A DNA stretch of 64,000 nucleotides from UBA9926 sp018645765 (GCA_949372755.1 CASIBO010000012.1:1-64000); one strand, 5' to 3'; positions 1-8,545 are shown, counted from the stretch's first letter. The notes: a model not told the origin generated them from the letters alone. Numbers and translations: made by a program.

Positions 1-261
1 TACTGCCATTTTTAGCTCAGACTCTGTGTACGCTTCAGGGTCACTATTGGACAACGTCTTCACCTTCAGGTCATAAGCTCTTGAAGATTCTCCCATGGCT
101 TTCAGGAAGTCGCTGTCGCTGCAGTTCTCGTGCAGTCCTAACTCCCTATTAAATTGCTGAGGCAGGGTAGTAAAAGTCTTTTGCAGCTTTGTTGGATAGT
201 CCCTGCAGTACCTCATCATGCCGTTGGGGCGCACCTTGAGGTAGGATGCTCTTCGCGTCAT
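1..261 (-). CDS. Putative tyrosine recombinase/integrase, N-terminal part (runs off left edge)
   Basis: An open frame on the minus strand runs without a stop from an ATG at 261 to the window edge (87 codons). It begins MTRRASYLKVRPNG, then has RYCRDYPTKLQ and later AYDLKVKTL. This resembles the N-terminal segment of phage-type tyrosine integrases (DUF6538-like, pattern YLxxRxxxxYxRRxPxxL). The catalytic domain would lie outside the window, so no catalytic residue can be checked. An in-frame ATG at 291 would add ten residues. The 261 start is preceded by GGAATTGGC and a TCCGGA dyad. If it is an integrase, the left edge may border an integrated element. The family call is by pattern only; it could be another DNA-binding protein. 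Confidence 0.5.
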   Translation of the reverse strand, partial: MTRRASYLKVRPNGMMRYCRDYPTKLQKTFTTLPQQFNRELGLHENCSDSDFLKAMGESSRAYDLKVKTLSNSDPEAYTESELKMAV

Positions 262-618
262 TATGCCAATTCCGGACTTAACTCCGGACATAAATTAGAG
301 AGGAATTATGAAAATGTTAATAAAAACAAAGTCGATAAGCAATAAGTCGGTTCCGGCCCTCAGTACCACGTGCTTACCCCTACGCTCTTCGATAACGGCT
401 CTCGCTGACAGCACTTCGCTATCCTTCACTTTTCGCTGCCGCAACCGTTTGTTGACACTTGTCTTTTGCGCTTCATCGATGATCAAATAACGGACCGATC
501 TCAGTCTTGAGGTGCTTGTTAGCCTTCAAAGCGCCTTGTTCATTCAGGACAGCATACAAATCGATAGCAGTAAGGAACCTCGAATCATCAAAATTCACGA
601 CCTCGCTCTAAAGGTTGA
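262..618. other. Intergenic stretch with no convincing gene
   Basis: A minus-strand open frame from about 525 to 295 (TTG start at 486, ending in the hydrophobic FINIFIIPL) stops 3 bases before an alternative start of the putative integrase. It matches no family I recognise and has no good ribosome site, so it is not called. The stretch otherwise holds only the TCCGGA dyad next to the integrase start. Confidence 0.4.
271..288. promoter_or_regulatory. TCCGGA-N6-TCCGGA dyad upstream of the integrase-like gene
   Basis: Two copies of the self-complementary hexamer TCCGGA flank CTTAAC, giving a near-perfect 18-bp palindrome. It lies 10 to 27 bases upstream of the 261 start. The position fits an operator or a recombinase-directionality site. 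Function is inferred from symmetry and location only. Confidence 0.35.
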
Positions 619-1125
619 TCAACCATCTCTATTGACTAAAAGCTTATGCGACCAAATCAGACAGAGCAGACAGCTCAGCCTCAGAACCAGCGGATAAACA
701 AATAACAGCGAGCTCTGCGAAGACAGCGTCAAATAAAGCCATTCCGAATCCTGCCAAATCAAACTGCATGAGACCGCTATCGAGGCTATGGAAATTGATT
801 TAATCCATCGAGACTCGTCTAATAGACGCTGGTAGACCGCTATAAACACAAAGAGCACGGTCAATCGAACCGCCATCATGCCACCATCAACCAAATACTG
901 CTGCGCATTACCTGAAGCAACAACATCATTGACAATATAGAAGATTAGGCAGGCTCTCATAAAATACAGGGAAACCGCAACATAGAGGATTCTGCGTATT
1001 TTTAATGTAATTTGCGCGCGCACGTCGCCACTCAATTTTCGCAGATCATCGCTCCGGCGATTTAAAAACCGCCGCTCTTCGCGACTGAGCACATCGACCG
1101 GCTCTTTATCCATTCGCAACGTCAC
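619..1125 (-). CDS. Hypothetical multi-pass membrane protein (168 aa)
   Basis: Unrecognised. The protein has a charged N-terminus of about 45 residues (MTLRMDKEPVDVLSREERR...), then about four hydrophobic segments: roughly residues 46-67, 85-100, 112-125 and 135-160. This makes it a probable inner-membrane protein with a cytoplasmic N-terminal tail. It ends KLLVNRDG. It lies downstream of the small gene at 1174-1395 on the same strand, with a hairpin between them. GGGAGG sits about 10 bases before the ATG. No catalytic or binding motif is visible. Confidence 0.6.
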   Translation of the reverse strand: MTLRMDKEPVDVLSREERRFLNRRSDDLRKLSGDVRAQITLKIRRILYVAVSLYFMRACLIFYIVNDVVASGNAQQYLVDGGMMAVRLTVLFVFIAVYQRLLDESRWIKSISIASIAVSCSLIWQDSEWLYLTLSSQSSLLFVYPLVLRLSCLLCLIWSHKLLVNRDG

Positions 1126-1147
1126 AGCGGGAGGACCTACCGCAAGC

Positions 1148-1170
1148 GTTTGATTTTTTGAGAATCAAAC
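1148..1170 (-). terminator. Hairpin after small gene A (possible terminator or attenuator)
   Basis: A perfect 8-bp inverted repeat, GTTTGATT / AATCAAAC, encloses a 7-base loop. It starts 3 bases after the stop codon of the gene at 1174-1395. No T-tract follows on the minus strand, so termination is uncertain and it may instead be a processing hairpin. Confidence 0.35.
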
Positions 1171-1173
1171 CCA

Positions 1174-1395
1174 TTATTTTGAGGGATTGTTTTGGATCAG
1201 CACTAGAACTTCTTGTTCCAACTGACTAATCAGCGATTTTTGCGCAACCTGCTGTTGCTGCAGCCGCAATAGTTTCACTTTGTCTTGGGCTAATGCTCTC
1301 AGAGTGGGCCATGGAATCGACGACAAGAATCCTGCACCGTATTCTTGACCGGCTAATTCGAGGCTCCAGCCCTTTAAAGGCTCGACTGCGTCCAT
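1174..1395 (-). CDS. Small conserved unknown protein, copy A (73 aa)
   Basis: Unrecognised, but clearly paralogous to the gene at 10039-10296. Shared blocks are LKGWSLE(L/V)AG, SS(I/V)PW-TL, L-LRQQ/LRLQQQ and QKSLI. The N-terminal half is aromatic and glycine-rich. The C-terminal half (residues 35-70) is Gln/Leu-rich and probably an amphipathic helix or coiled coil. A good ribosome site (AGGAG) precedes the ATG. Both copies carry the same upstream element at the same 45-base distance from the start codon, which supports them being real, similarly regulated genes. No signal peptide, no membrane segment and no cysteine pair are present. Function unknown; a small regulatory or structural protein is possible. 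Confidence 0.75.
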   Translation of the reverse strand: MDAVEPLKGWSLELAGQEYGAGFLSSIPWPTLRALAQDKVKLLRLQQQQVAQKSLISQLEQEVLVLIQNNPSK

Positions 1396-1440
1396 GGTGT
1401 GCTCCTGCCACCCTATAACAGCGTCAAACTAGCGGAATCA

Positions 1441-1478
1441 ACGATACTATTTCAGGGCGTTACACCTTATTTTGCACG
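1441..1478 (-). promoter_or_regulatory. Conserved upstream element of small gene A
   Basis: Read on the minus strand, this 38-base element contains GCAAAATAAG, CGCCCTGAAATA and ATCGT in order. The same blocks occur at 9957-9993 on the plus strand before the paralogous gene. Both elements end 45 bases before the respective ATG. Surrounding noncoding DNA is not similar, so the element is probably a promoter or regulator site. Confidence 0.6.
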
Positions 1479-1528
1479 ATTAAGCGCCAGGCCATTGGGT
1501 GGCGGAATTAGACAATAGAATTCTGTTT

Positions 1529-2575
1529 TTAATTGCCCGCATCGCGTAGGGCGGTGGCATCTTCTCCGCAGAAGCCTTTGCTCCGAACCAAACGCTTGAC
1601 TGACACAGGGTTTTTAAAATCTAAGCTCCGAGCCATCTGCTCGATTGAGACACCATCAATGATCATCAACTGCGCCTGCTGATATCGGAAAAGGGTGATC
1701 AGATGCTTGAAGCCAGTCGACTCCGCTTGCAAATATCGGCGTAGCGTCGAAACATCCGCTCCCAGGCTATTGCTGACAGCCTCCATCGACAGCGATAACC
1801 CGTCCTCAAAATGCTTTAGGATCATCAAATAAGTACGATAAGTCCACGGCGCCGTTTTAAGTCGCGACGATAGGAGGGGGTTTGTCATCGAATTGAAAAA
1901 ATTTCGCCATGGCTTATTGGCAAGCCGATTGACCTGATCCAGGGCCTTTGCTTTATAAATCACCCGAGAGGGCGCGCTGTCAAGGAATAGTCTTGAGTCC
2001 CTGTCTCCCATGTCTACATTGGCCTGCAAATCCAAATCACCGGTGAGCCGCGCACCGCAAACCACAATTCCCTCCACTTCTATATCATTATTGCCCGTCG
2101 CACTGATCAGGCCCTCGCTGAATTGGTAAGCAAAGCATAAATGCAGCCACCTTGGTATTGGGACAATCGGGAGAAAGGTCAAGGCATAGGCTTTTCTAGA
2201 CGGCAAATTCTCGAAGCGATACGTGAATAAATTGGCGTTCAACAACGAGACAACAGCCGCTCTCATTAAGACTGCTTTTAGGGTGAACTCTCCTAACGAG
2301 ATCGCTACCAATGAGTTCGCCTGGAGGTTAGTCTGACGCTGCATAACATCTAACAGTGTCATTTTAGGGCTCAGTTCCTCAATCTGATCGCAGAGCGATT
2401 GAACAACCTTCATGGAAATCAACCGCTCCCGACGATCTTCGCTCGGCGGTTCAGACATGATGCGTTCGAACCAATCTACATCAACTCCAACATCTGCGGC
2501 GACGCTCGTTACACCGATTAAAAACGGTCCTGGATACCATCCCAGTGAATGTTGCATTCGTCGACTGGCGTCCAT
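1529..2575 (-). CDS. AraC-family transcriptional regulator
   Basis: Regulator of about 348 residues. The N-terminal two thirds look like the arabinose-binding-domain type used by OruR/ArgR-like AraC proteins. The C-terminus (about residues 250-335) is the AraC DNA-binding domain with two helix-turn-helix units: LSMEAVSNSLGADVSTLRR and VSIEQMARSLDFKNPVSVKR. I chose the ATG at 2575 because a G-rich ribosome site (GGGGGG) lies just before it; the ATG at 2605 would add ten residues. No neighbour is an obvious target, and the next genes on either side are unknown. The effector is not deducible. Confidence 0.85.
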   Translation of the reverse strand: MDASRRMQHSLGWYPGPFLIGVTSVAADVGVDVDWFERIMSEPPSEDRRERLISMKVVQSLCDQIEELSPKMTLLDVMQRQTNLQANSLVAISLGEFTLKAVLMRAAVVSLLNANLFTYRFENLPSRKAYALTFLPIVPIPRWLHLCFAYQFSEGLISATGNNDIEVEGIVVCGARLTGDLDLQANVDMGDRDSRLFLDSAPSRVIYKAKALDQVNRLANKPWRNFFNSMTNPLLSSRLKTAPWTYRTYLMILKHFEDGLSLSMEAVSNSLGADVSTLRRYLQAESTGFKHLITLFRYQQAQLMIIDGVSIEQMARSLDFKNPVSVKRLVRSKGFCGEDATALRDAGN

Positions 2576-3017
2576 GTCATCCCCCCCCGAGAAGCATAAA
2601 ACCATTGACTTATTTTAGCCCAACCAATGACTCTTAAAGGTTAAACTGATATACAAGACGATCGCTCTCATTTAAACGCGCTATTTCATTCAATTTCGCT
2701 CGAAATAGTACCGAGCGCCTATCGCCTCATGCGGCGCGACAAAGCCTGAAACCGCATTCATCCCAAATGCCGCATAGCGTTGTAAGCCAAATGACCTAGG
2801 CGTTGCGCCTTGATTAAGAATCAAGGCTCAACAAAACACCACACGAAACGCCCGCAATGATCTCCGTCAGGTCAGGACGCTGGCATTAAACCAATGCGAG
2901 ATCGGAGATCCTTTTAATTATGGCTGCAAAACCGGCAATTGCAGTAGGCTCAAACCGAAACTCATTTAGTGCTTGAGCGGACCCTATGCTTGAGTGGACC
3001 CTATCAAGGACACCGCA
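2576..3017. other. Intergenic region with a 17-bp tandem repeat
   Basis: No reading frame of credible composition was found. It contains the upstream region of the AraC gene (minus) and of the membrane gene at 3018 (plus), and a short tandem duplication at 2971-3004. No tRNA or terminator hairpin was seen. Confidence 0.5.
2971..3004. repeat. Tandem 17-bp repeat
   Basis: GCTTGAGCGGACCCTAT is followed immediately by GCTTGAGTGGACCCTAT, with one mismatch. The second copy ends 13 bases before the ATG at 3018, so it may change the leader of that gene. Confidence 0.8.
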
Positions 3018-3655
3018 ATGAACGAAATTAGCAATAGAGTACAATCAAATGTTCCGGCGGTTGTTCTAACCCTTCTTGGCATCATTCAAGCGCTTGTGCT
3101 TGAACAGCTTTGGACCTACGCCTTAAATAACGATGTACTTTACGCACTGAATTGGCAGACTCTGACGACGTGGACTCAAATCTTTACAACCTTCATCGCA
3201 GTCATTTTAGTTTGGCTAGTTTACGCTGTGAACGTCACCCGCTTTCGGTGGCTTCCAACCATTTATGAATTTATTTTACCCTTTTGGGTTGGATTGATTC
3301 AGCTTTTAGTGATCCAGGCGCTAGCCACCACAGCGATTGGATTCTGGTTTATTCTAATGGGCGCGCTTTTTGGGGCGATGATCTGGACTTGCGCAAACCA
3401 CGCTGCGAAAAGCTCGCCTCGATGGTAATAATGCAGCATTTTTTGCGACAATTTCCCCCGCAACTTTGTCAGATTTTGTACCCGCTCTCGCGATCATTGG
3501 GCTCATCTTTAACCTTCGGTCTTTATGCTGCGAACTTTAAAACCGACCCCCTAGTCAATCTGGGTATGCTGCTCATATTGCTCTCGTTTGCTTGTCTTCA
3601 ATTTAAAATGCTGACTGACGGATGGCACCGATCTGTGTCACCCTCTGCCCCCTAA
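3018..3655 (+). pseudogene. Multi-pass membrane protein gene with two apparent frameshifts
   Basis: The first frame (3018-3428) encodes four hydrophobic helices and ends NHAAKSSPRW. The +1 frame continues sensibly from about 3412 (LDGNNAAFFATISPATLSD, then a hydrophobic stretch) to a stop at 3540. The third frame continues from about 3540 with KTDPLVNLGMLLILLSFACLQ and ends at 3655. Removing one A from AAAA at 3408-3411 and one base near 3536-3542 would restore a single protein of about 210 residues with about six helices. I infer one gene carrying two single-base insertions, either decayed or mis-sequenced. AAGGA eight bases before the ATG at 3018 supports that start over the GTG at 2994. 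Function unknown. Confidence 0.55.
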
Positions 3656-3729
3656 CCACTCGAATTTTTTACCTGTGATACGGTATGGCGAGCACCTGCC
3701 TTGAACCATCTTTAACCCTGGAGACCTCT

Positions 3730-4338
3730 GTGAACATTACCAGCGAGCAACATCTTCGATCCATCATTGGAGCGCCCCACAGCATCACCGCAACAAAGAA
3801 AACCGATCATCTCACTGATGAGGCAATGGCTTTTCTTGCACGGTCTCCTTTTTTGATCATGACAACGGTAGCGGAGGACCTGCAACTGGATGCCTCTCCA
3901 AAAGGCGATGCCCCAGGCTTCGTCCGAGCGCCGGACGCCCAAACGCTCATTATCCCGGACCGGCGTGGCAACAAACTCGCTGACGGTCATCTCAATGTGT
4001 TGAAAACCGGGCGTGTGGGACTGATCTTTCTAGTACCCAACACCCGCGAAACGCTGCGCATCAATGGCAAAGCAAGGCTTACGGCCGACCCTGCTGCGCT
4101 GGCAACTTTTTCGGCCTACGGCCGTCCTGCAGTCCTTCTAACCGAAGTCAGCATTGAAGAATGTTTTTTTCATTGCGGTAAAGCGCTCATTCGATCCAAG
4201 CTCTGGGACATGAGCGCATGGGATGCGCCTGGTCAGGTATCTTTTGGCAAGATGCTAGCGCAAGCTAATGGTGGGGACGCTGCAATGGCAGAAGCCATCG
4301 ACCAGTCGATCTCAGACGATTACATAGAGAACCTGTAA
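3730..4338 (+). CDS. Pyridoxamine 5'-phosphate oxidase-family flavoprotein (MSMEG_1061-like)
   Basis: Protein of about 202 residues with a split-barrel FMN-binding fold. Motifs typical of this family are FLARSPFLIMTTV, DASPKGDAPGFV, LIIPDRRGNK, GLIFLVPNTRETLRINGKA, and EVSIEECFFHCGKALIRSKLW near the end. Members probably reduce or oxidise small molecules using FMN or F420-like flavins; the true substrate is unknown. I chose the GTG at 3730 because GGAG lies 6 bases upstream and the family starts at about this point. An ATG at 3685 would add 15 residues. It appears monocistronic, with a terminator-like hairpin about 120 bases downstream. Confidence 0.85.
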   Translation: MNITSEQHLRSIIGAPHSITATKKTDHLTDEAMAFLARSPFLIMTTVAEDLQLDASPKGDAPGFVRAPDAQTLIIPDRRGNKLADGHLNVLKTGRVGLIFLVPNTRETLRINGKARLTADPAALATFSAYGRPAVLLTEVSIEECFFHCGKALIRSKLWDMSAWDAPGQVSFGKMLAQANGGDAAMAEAIDQSISDDYIENL

Positions 4339-4760
4339 AACGCGAGGTTGGACACCCGTTTATGCATCGAATCCCTGCGCTGAAGCAGCACGGACACTGA
4401 CGCTAGCGAGAAGACAATATTTAGAAAAACTGCTACTCCCCAGCTAGAATTGAGTTGAAAAGTGCAGTAAAAAGCACTTTTTGGCGCTATTTCAACTGTC
4501 ACACCTTGAATATTAAGAGGCATAATGGCAACCTTATTCACGGATTTTGTATCTAAAGGTCGGACCGGCGATTACAAAACGTAACGCAGATTGACCAGCG
4601 CTTTGTGCGCCATTTTGGGGCAATTGACTCAAAATAATTCATCGCTGTGCGTCCTAGCAGAGACGAAGAACGGTTTAGGCGTTTTTGGACGCGTGAACTG
4701 CACGATCGCTTTGAATCAAAACTTGGCCTAGCAATTGCTTCACCGATGTGAAACGAAAAG
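4339..4760. other. Intergenic region between the PPOX gene and fliL
   Basis: No credible gene. Short open frames here have poor composition and no ribosome site. It contains one strong hairpin at 4458-4482 and presumably the fliL promoter near the right end. Confidence 0.5.
4458..4482 (+). terminator. Rho-independent terminator-like hairpin
   Basis: A perfect 8-bp stem, AAAAGTGC / GCACTTTT, with an 8-base A-rich loop, ending in five T residues. Because both arms carry A or T tracts it could work in either direction. It would end the transcript of the PPOX gene. Confidence 0.5.
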
Positions 4761-5216
4761 GTGCGGAAAGTGAATAAATTCATCATTATTGGTATTGTCG
4801 CGACTGTTTTATTGGCTGGCGGGAGTGGCGCTGCTTATTACTTTCTCGTTATGAATGCCGAAACAGAGGGGGCCGAACCTGCCCCTAAACTCGATAAAAG
4901 AGCCTTCATTTACGTCGAGATCCCCCCTATCGTGGCCAATTTCGATGTTAAGGGCAAAATGCGGTATGTTCAGATCACGACGAGCTTACAAACTCGCGAC
5001 TCTGACTCTGGCGACACCATCAAAAACAACATCCCTCTAATTCAAAGCGATCTCCTCACGCTGATGCAAGGAGCAGACTTCAACGAAATTAATTCAGCCG
5101 ATGGCAAAGCACGATTCATTAAGCAGATTGAGAAAAGCGTTAACACCATGTTCAAAGATGGCCCAAAGCCTTTTGAAATCGAGCGTGCGATGATTACCGG
5201 CTTTGTTATCCAGTAA
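4761..5216 (+). CDS. fliL: FliL-family flagellar basal body-associated protein
   Basis: 151 residues. There is one N-terminal membrane helix (about residues 7-29, IIIGIVATVLLAGG), then an acidic linker and a periplasmic FliL domain. Family features are IYVEIPPIVANFDVKGKMRYVQI, a central acidic segment, and a C-terminus (EIERAMITGFVIQ) that matches the FliL end. FliL sits around the stator at the flagellar motor. Here it stands alone: no fliM, fliN or other flagellar gene is in the window. GTG at 4761 is used as start; a second in-frame GTG at 4770 is possible. The fold is clear; a role in motility is inferred. Confidence 0.85.
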   Translation: MRKVNKFIIIGIVATVLLAGGSGAAYYFLVMNAETEGAEPAPKLDKRAFIYVEIPPIVANFDVKGKMRYVQITTSLQTRDSDSGDTIKNNIPLIQSDLLTLMQGADFNEINSADGKARFIKQIEKSVNTMFKDGPKPFEIERAMITGFVIQ

Positions 5217-5223
5217 CCTCAGC

Positions 5224-5246
5224 TGCCACTTTTAGGCAACATTTTT
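5224..5246 (+). terminator. Weak hairpin with T-tract after fliL
   Basis: TGCC / GGCA with a 7-base loop, followed by CATTTTTAG, 8 bases after the fliL stop. The stem is only 4 bp, so this is a weak candidate between two convergent genes. Confidence 0.3.
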
Positions 5247-5305
5247 AGCGCACTAAGGCTGAAGCACTCGAACCCATTACCCTCGGTGATGCTTGCTCTG
5301 ATCGG

Positions 5306-5707
5306 TTAAGTTCCAAAATCAAGCAAGGCACCAAGTAGCTGTCGGCAGGTTATCTGCCCGACTAACTTCCCCTGATCAACAACAGGCCGTCGCCGCTGCT
5401 TGTTCGCCAACATTGATTCGGCAATGCTAATAATGTCTGCATCAGCCGCACAAGTGGTGACGGGTGTGGTCATCGCCAGCGCGACCGCTTCACCACCCAT
5501 CGCCTGGCCGTTGTACGCCTCAGACAGTAGATTCCGAAGACAATCTAACTCTGACAGCATGCCGACAACGACCCCGGCCTCATTCACAACCACGACGCCC
5601 GACACTTTATGCTCAGTAATCATGCGAGCGGTCTCAGCGATGGTTGCTGATTGCAAAACCGTCACCGGCTGTGACACCATATAGTCCTTGATTCTGACTG
5701 AAGCCAT
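5306..5707 (-). CDS. Two-CBS-domain protein
   Basis: 133 residues made almost entirely of a CBS pair (Bateman module). CBS1 covers about residues 6-60 (VSQPVTVLQSATIAETARMI, KVSGVVVVNEAGVVVGMLSELDCLR). CBS2 covers about 75-130 (MTTPVTTCAADADIISIAESM, RRRPVVDQGKLVGQITCRQLL). Such proteins bind adenine nucleotides and act as stand-alone sensors. AAGG lies 8 bases before the ATG. It converges with fliL, with an 89-base gap. The partner or target is not evident. Confidence 0.9.
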   Translation of the reverse strand: MASVRIKDYMVSQPVTVLQSATIAETARMITEHKVSGVVVVNEAGVVVGMLSELDCLRNLLSEAYNGQAMGGEAVALAMTTPVTTCAADADIISIAESMLANKQRRRPVVDQGKLVGQITCRQLLGALLDFGT

Positions 5708-5947
5708 GATTGCACCTTTTGGTTAAGCATGAGTCTTAACGCTAGCAGGCTAAAGTGATAAAGCCATGAAGGCTTAAACGACCTTCGATGAAGACTTTAA
5801 ACAGCACGCTTTGCGCACAAGGCTACTTTGGGCTTTTTATCTGCCGCAGACAGAGACTGTCGCGGGGCCAAGACAAAACGATCGCCAATTCATGATATTG
5901 CCTGCTTCAATCCAACCTCACGCCCTGACTCAACCCGGAATAAACCT

Positions 5948-8545
5948 ATGGCCTGCACAGATCCAAAACCGAGACGACCTTTAGACGGCGCAACCCGCCC
6001 CACCCTCAATGGGTTTAGATCTGTGCGACCTGCACAACTATTCGGCATTGCAAGCCTCACGGCGCTTATTTTCATCTCAACACCCGTTACCGCCGCACCG
6101 ATCCTGCAGCCAGGGCCCCCAGGAGAACCCTCGATCGAACTCAGACCGGATGTCGCAGCCCGGGTCAGTCAAGCGGGATTTTCTAATGAGGACATCCAAT
6201 TTATTCAGGACATGATCGTTCATCATCAGCAGGCCATTGATATGGCTCAAATGGTTTCCGAGCGCACCAACCAACAACCCTTTCTCGATGTTGCCGGCCG
6301 AATCGAAGCGTCACAAAAAGACGAAATCGAATTCATGCAATCTTGGCTGTCTGATCGAGACCAACCCTTGGTTGCCGCACCGAAACCCCATGATCATAAT
6401 CAAATGCTGCATCACAAAAGCATGGGCATGGCCTCTCCCGAGGAAATGCTGGCCTTAGCCGCGTCCAGCAGCACCAACTTTGAAACGCAATTCTTAACCC
6501 TCATGATTGCCCACCATGAGGGAGCACTCAAAATGGTCAAGACCCTCTTAAAGCTATCAGGATCCGCATTTGATCCGATTCTGTATCAATTCATTACCGA
6601 TTTAAAAAACGAGCAGCAGACCGAAATTGACCGAATGGATATCCTGCTCGGGGGCTTATCGACCGACCCGAGAGCCGGGCTTGCAGCCGGCTTTCGAGAC
6701 GCTGCTGAGGCCGCGTACAACATGACGCTCCAGGCCAGCCTGCCAAAACCGCCAGGTTTCTTCGACCCAAACAACCCGTCTGGCCTACCCCCATTACGCG
6801 CCAAAACATCAGATAAAGCGGCATCAGACACCTCCTGGGTCGCACAAACGACCCATTGGATTGGACAATTAACCAGTCCTGAAAGCAACCTCGAGCACGG
6901 CATCGGTTCTGAAGAAAAACCATCCGAAAGATCCAAGCGTGCGCCACTACTGAGCTTTTCTTATACCGACATGGCATTTTCAGGCGACTTACTCGCAGTC
7001 GGCAGTTATCACGGTATCAATCTTTATAAGATCGGATCCGGTGAGCCCCCTTTGCTTCTAAGCTCCATTGTTTGCCCTGGCGGGCAGGGCGATGTCTCGA
7101 TCGTCGGTGATTTGCTGTTGATGTCCGTCGAAGACAATCGCGCCCGAGTTGACTGCGGCCTTGAAGGCATCTCTGACGACATCAGTGCCGAGCGCTTTCG
7201 CGGCCTCAGAATCTTTGATATCAGCAACCTTGAGCGCCCCATACAGGTTGGGCAAGTTCAAACCTGTCGCGGCTCCCACACTCATTCAGTCGTTTCGAGC
7301 GATGATGAACGCATCATCGTCTACAATTCGGGCACCTCGAATGTTCGAAAAGAAGAAGAGCTTGCAGGCTGCATCGGCAACATCGCTGGGGACACTCGAA
7401 CGGCCCTGTTTCGAATTGACGTCATTGAGATCCCCATCAAGAACCCGGGCAAGGCGCGCATTACAAACAGCCCGGCAGTCTTTGAGGATCTTGAGACCGG
7501 TCAAATGGCCGGTCTATGGCGCGGCGGAAAACACGACGAGACCTCTCAAGAGACGAGCCAAACCAACCAATGCCATGACATTACGGTCTACCCGCAAGCC
7601 AATCTTGCCGCGGGCGCCTGTTCCGGCAACGGCATTATTTTCGATATCACCGATCCTTTAAAGCCTCGGCGCCTTGACGCAGTCACCGATACAGGCTTTG
7701 CCTACTGGCATTCGGCGACCTTTAACAACGACGGCAGTAAGGTTTTATTTACCGATGAGTGGGGCGGTGGCGGCAGACCCCGTTGCCGCACCTATGATCC
7801 AATGAACTGGGGCGCAAATGCCATCTTCGACATCGTCGATCAAAAGCTGGTGTTCCAGTCTTACTACAAACTCCCCGCACCGCAAACCAAGGAAGAAAAC
7901 TGTGTGGCACACAATGGCGCAATTGTCCCAGTCCCGGGCCGAGACATCTTTGTGCAAGCGTGGTACCAGGGCGGCATCTCCGTAATCGACTTTACAAATT
8001 CCAAGGCGCCGGTTGAAATCGGCTATTTTGACCGCGGGCCAATCCACCCCACCCACTTGGTTACCGGTGGTTATTGGTCGAGCTACTGGTATCAAGGCCG
8101 CATCTATGCGACCGAGATTGTCAGAGGCCTTGACGTTTTGACCCTCACGCCAAGTGAGTACCTTTCAACGAATGAAATTGCCGCGGCCGCTCTAGCAGAT
8201 CAAGGCGCGACGTTTAATCCACAACAGCAACAGCCAGTTACCTGGCCGACTGATCCCGTCGTTGCTCGCGCCTACCTTGACCAACTGACCCGGTCGAGGG
8301 AAACGCCAGCCGGCCTAGAAGGCAAGGTAGAAGCCTTTTTATCAATGCTGCAGAACCCTGCTAACAGTGCGATTGGATTAACCTCCGCGCTGGCCGGGAT
8401 AACGTCGACCCTTGATGCAATCGATCACCGATCCGCCAAAGGTCTTAGCGGCTTGCTGCGTCAAATGGTCAGCCAACTACAAACAACGCTTGCGAGCGAG
8501 GCAGGCAATTCAAGAACACCTGCGCCTGAGGTTGCACTTGATTAG
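5948..8545 (+). CDS. Secreted DUF305 / LVIVD-type beta-propeller fusion protein
   Basis: About 865 residues. A signal-peptide-like segment (LFGIASLTALIFISTPVTAAP) precedes a DUF305 four-helix domain with two His-rich helices (IVHHQQAIDMAQM and IAHHEGALKMV), separated by a stretch with DHNQMLHHKSMGM. DUF305 proteins bind copper or related metals. The second half, from about residue 330, carries repeated propeller strands: GLRIFDISNLERPIQVG, GIIFDITDPLKPRRLDAV, GISVIDFTNSKAPVEIGYF. It has four or more Cys in the blades. The ATG at 5948 is reported. The GTG at 6023 would give a shorter, textbook signal peptide beginning RPAQLFG and may be the true start. It is probably periplasmic or surface-exposed. 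Function is inferred: a metal-linked propeller protein of unknown substrate. Confidence 0.8.
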   Translation: MACTDPKPRRPLDGATRPTLNGFRSVRPAQLFGIASLTALIFISTPVTAAPILQPGPPGEPSIELRPDVAARVSQAGFSNEDIQFIQDMIVHHQQAIDMAQMVSERTNQQPFLDVAGRIEASQKDEIEFMQSWLSDRDQPLVAAPKPHDHNQMLHHKSMGMASPEEMLALAASSSTNFETQFLTLMIAHHEGALKMVKTLLKLSGSAFDPILYQFITDLKNEQQTEIDRMDILLGGLSTDPRAGLAAGFRDAAEAAYNMTLQASLPKPPGFFDPNNPSGLPPLRAKTSDKAASDTSWVAQTTHWIGQLTSPESNLEHGIGSEEKPSERSKRAPLLSFSYTDMAFSGDLLAVGSYHGINLYKIGSGEPPLLLSSIVCPGGQGDVSIVGDLLLMSVEDNRARVDCGLEGISDDISAERFRGLRIFDISNLERPIQVGQVQTCRGSHTHSVVSSDDERIIVYNSGTSNVRKEEELAGCIGNIAGDTRTALFRIDVIEIPIKNPGKARITNSPAVFEDLETGQMAGLWRGGKHDETSQETSQTNQCHDITVYPQANLAAGACSGNGIIFDITDPLKPRRLDAVTDTGFAYWHSATFNNDGSKVLFTDEWGGGGRPRCRTYDPMNWGANAIFDIVDQKLVFQSYYKLPAPQTKEENCVAHNGAIVPVPGRDIFVQAWYQGGISVIDFTNSKAPVEIGYFDRGPIHPTHLVTGGYWSSYWYQGRIYATEIVRGLDVLTLTPSEYLSTNEIAAAALADQGATFNPQQQQPVTWPTDPVVARAYLDQLTRSRETPAGLEGKVEAFLSMLQNPANSAIGLTSALAGITSTLDAIDHRSAKGLSGLLRQMVSQLQTTLASEAGNSRTPAPEVALD

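Noticed and set aside
295..486. 63-codon minus frame ending FINIFIIPL
   Set aside because: TTG start without ribosome site and no recognisable domain; could be a decayed gene but not supportable.
4553..4786. 77-codon minus frame upstream of fliL
   Set aside because: Ser/Arg-rich random composition; overlaps the fliL start region.
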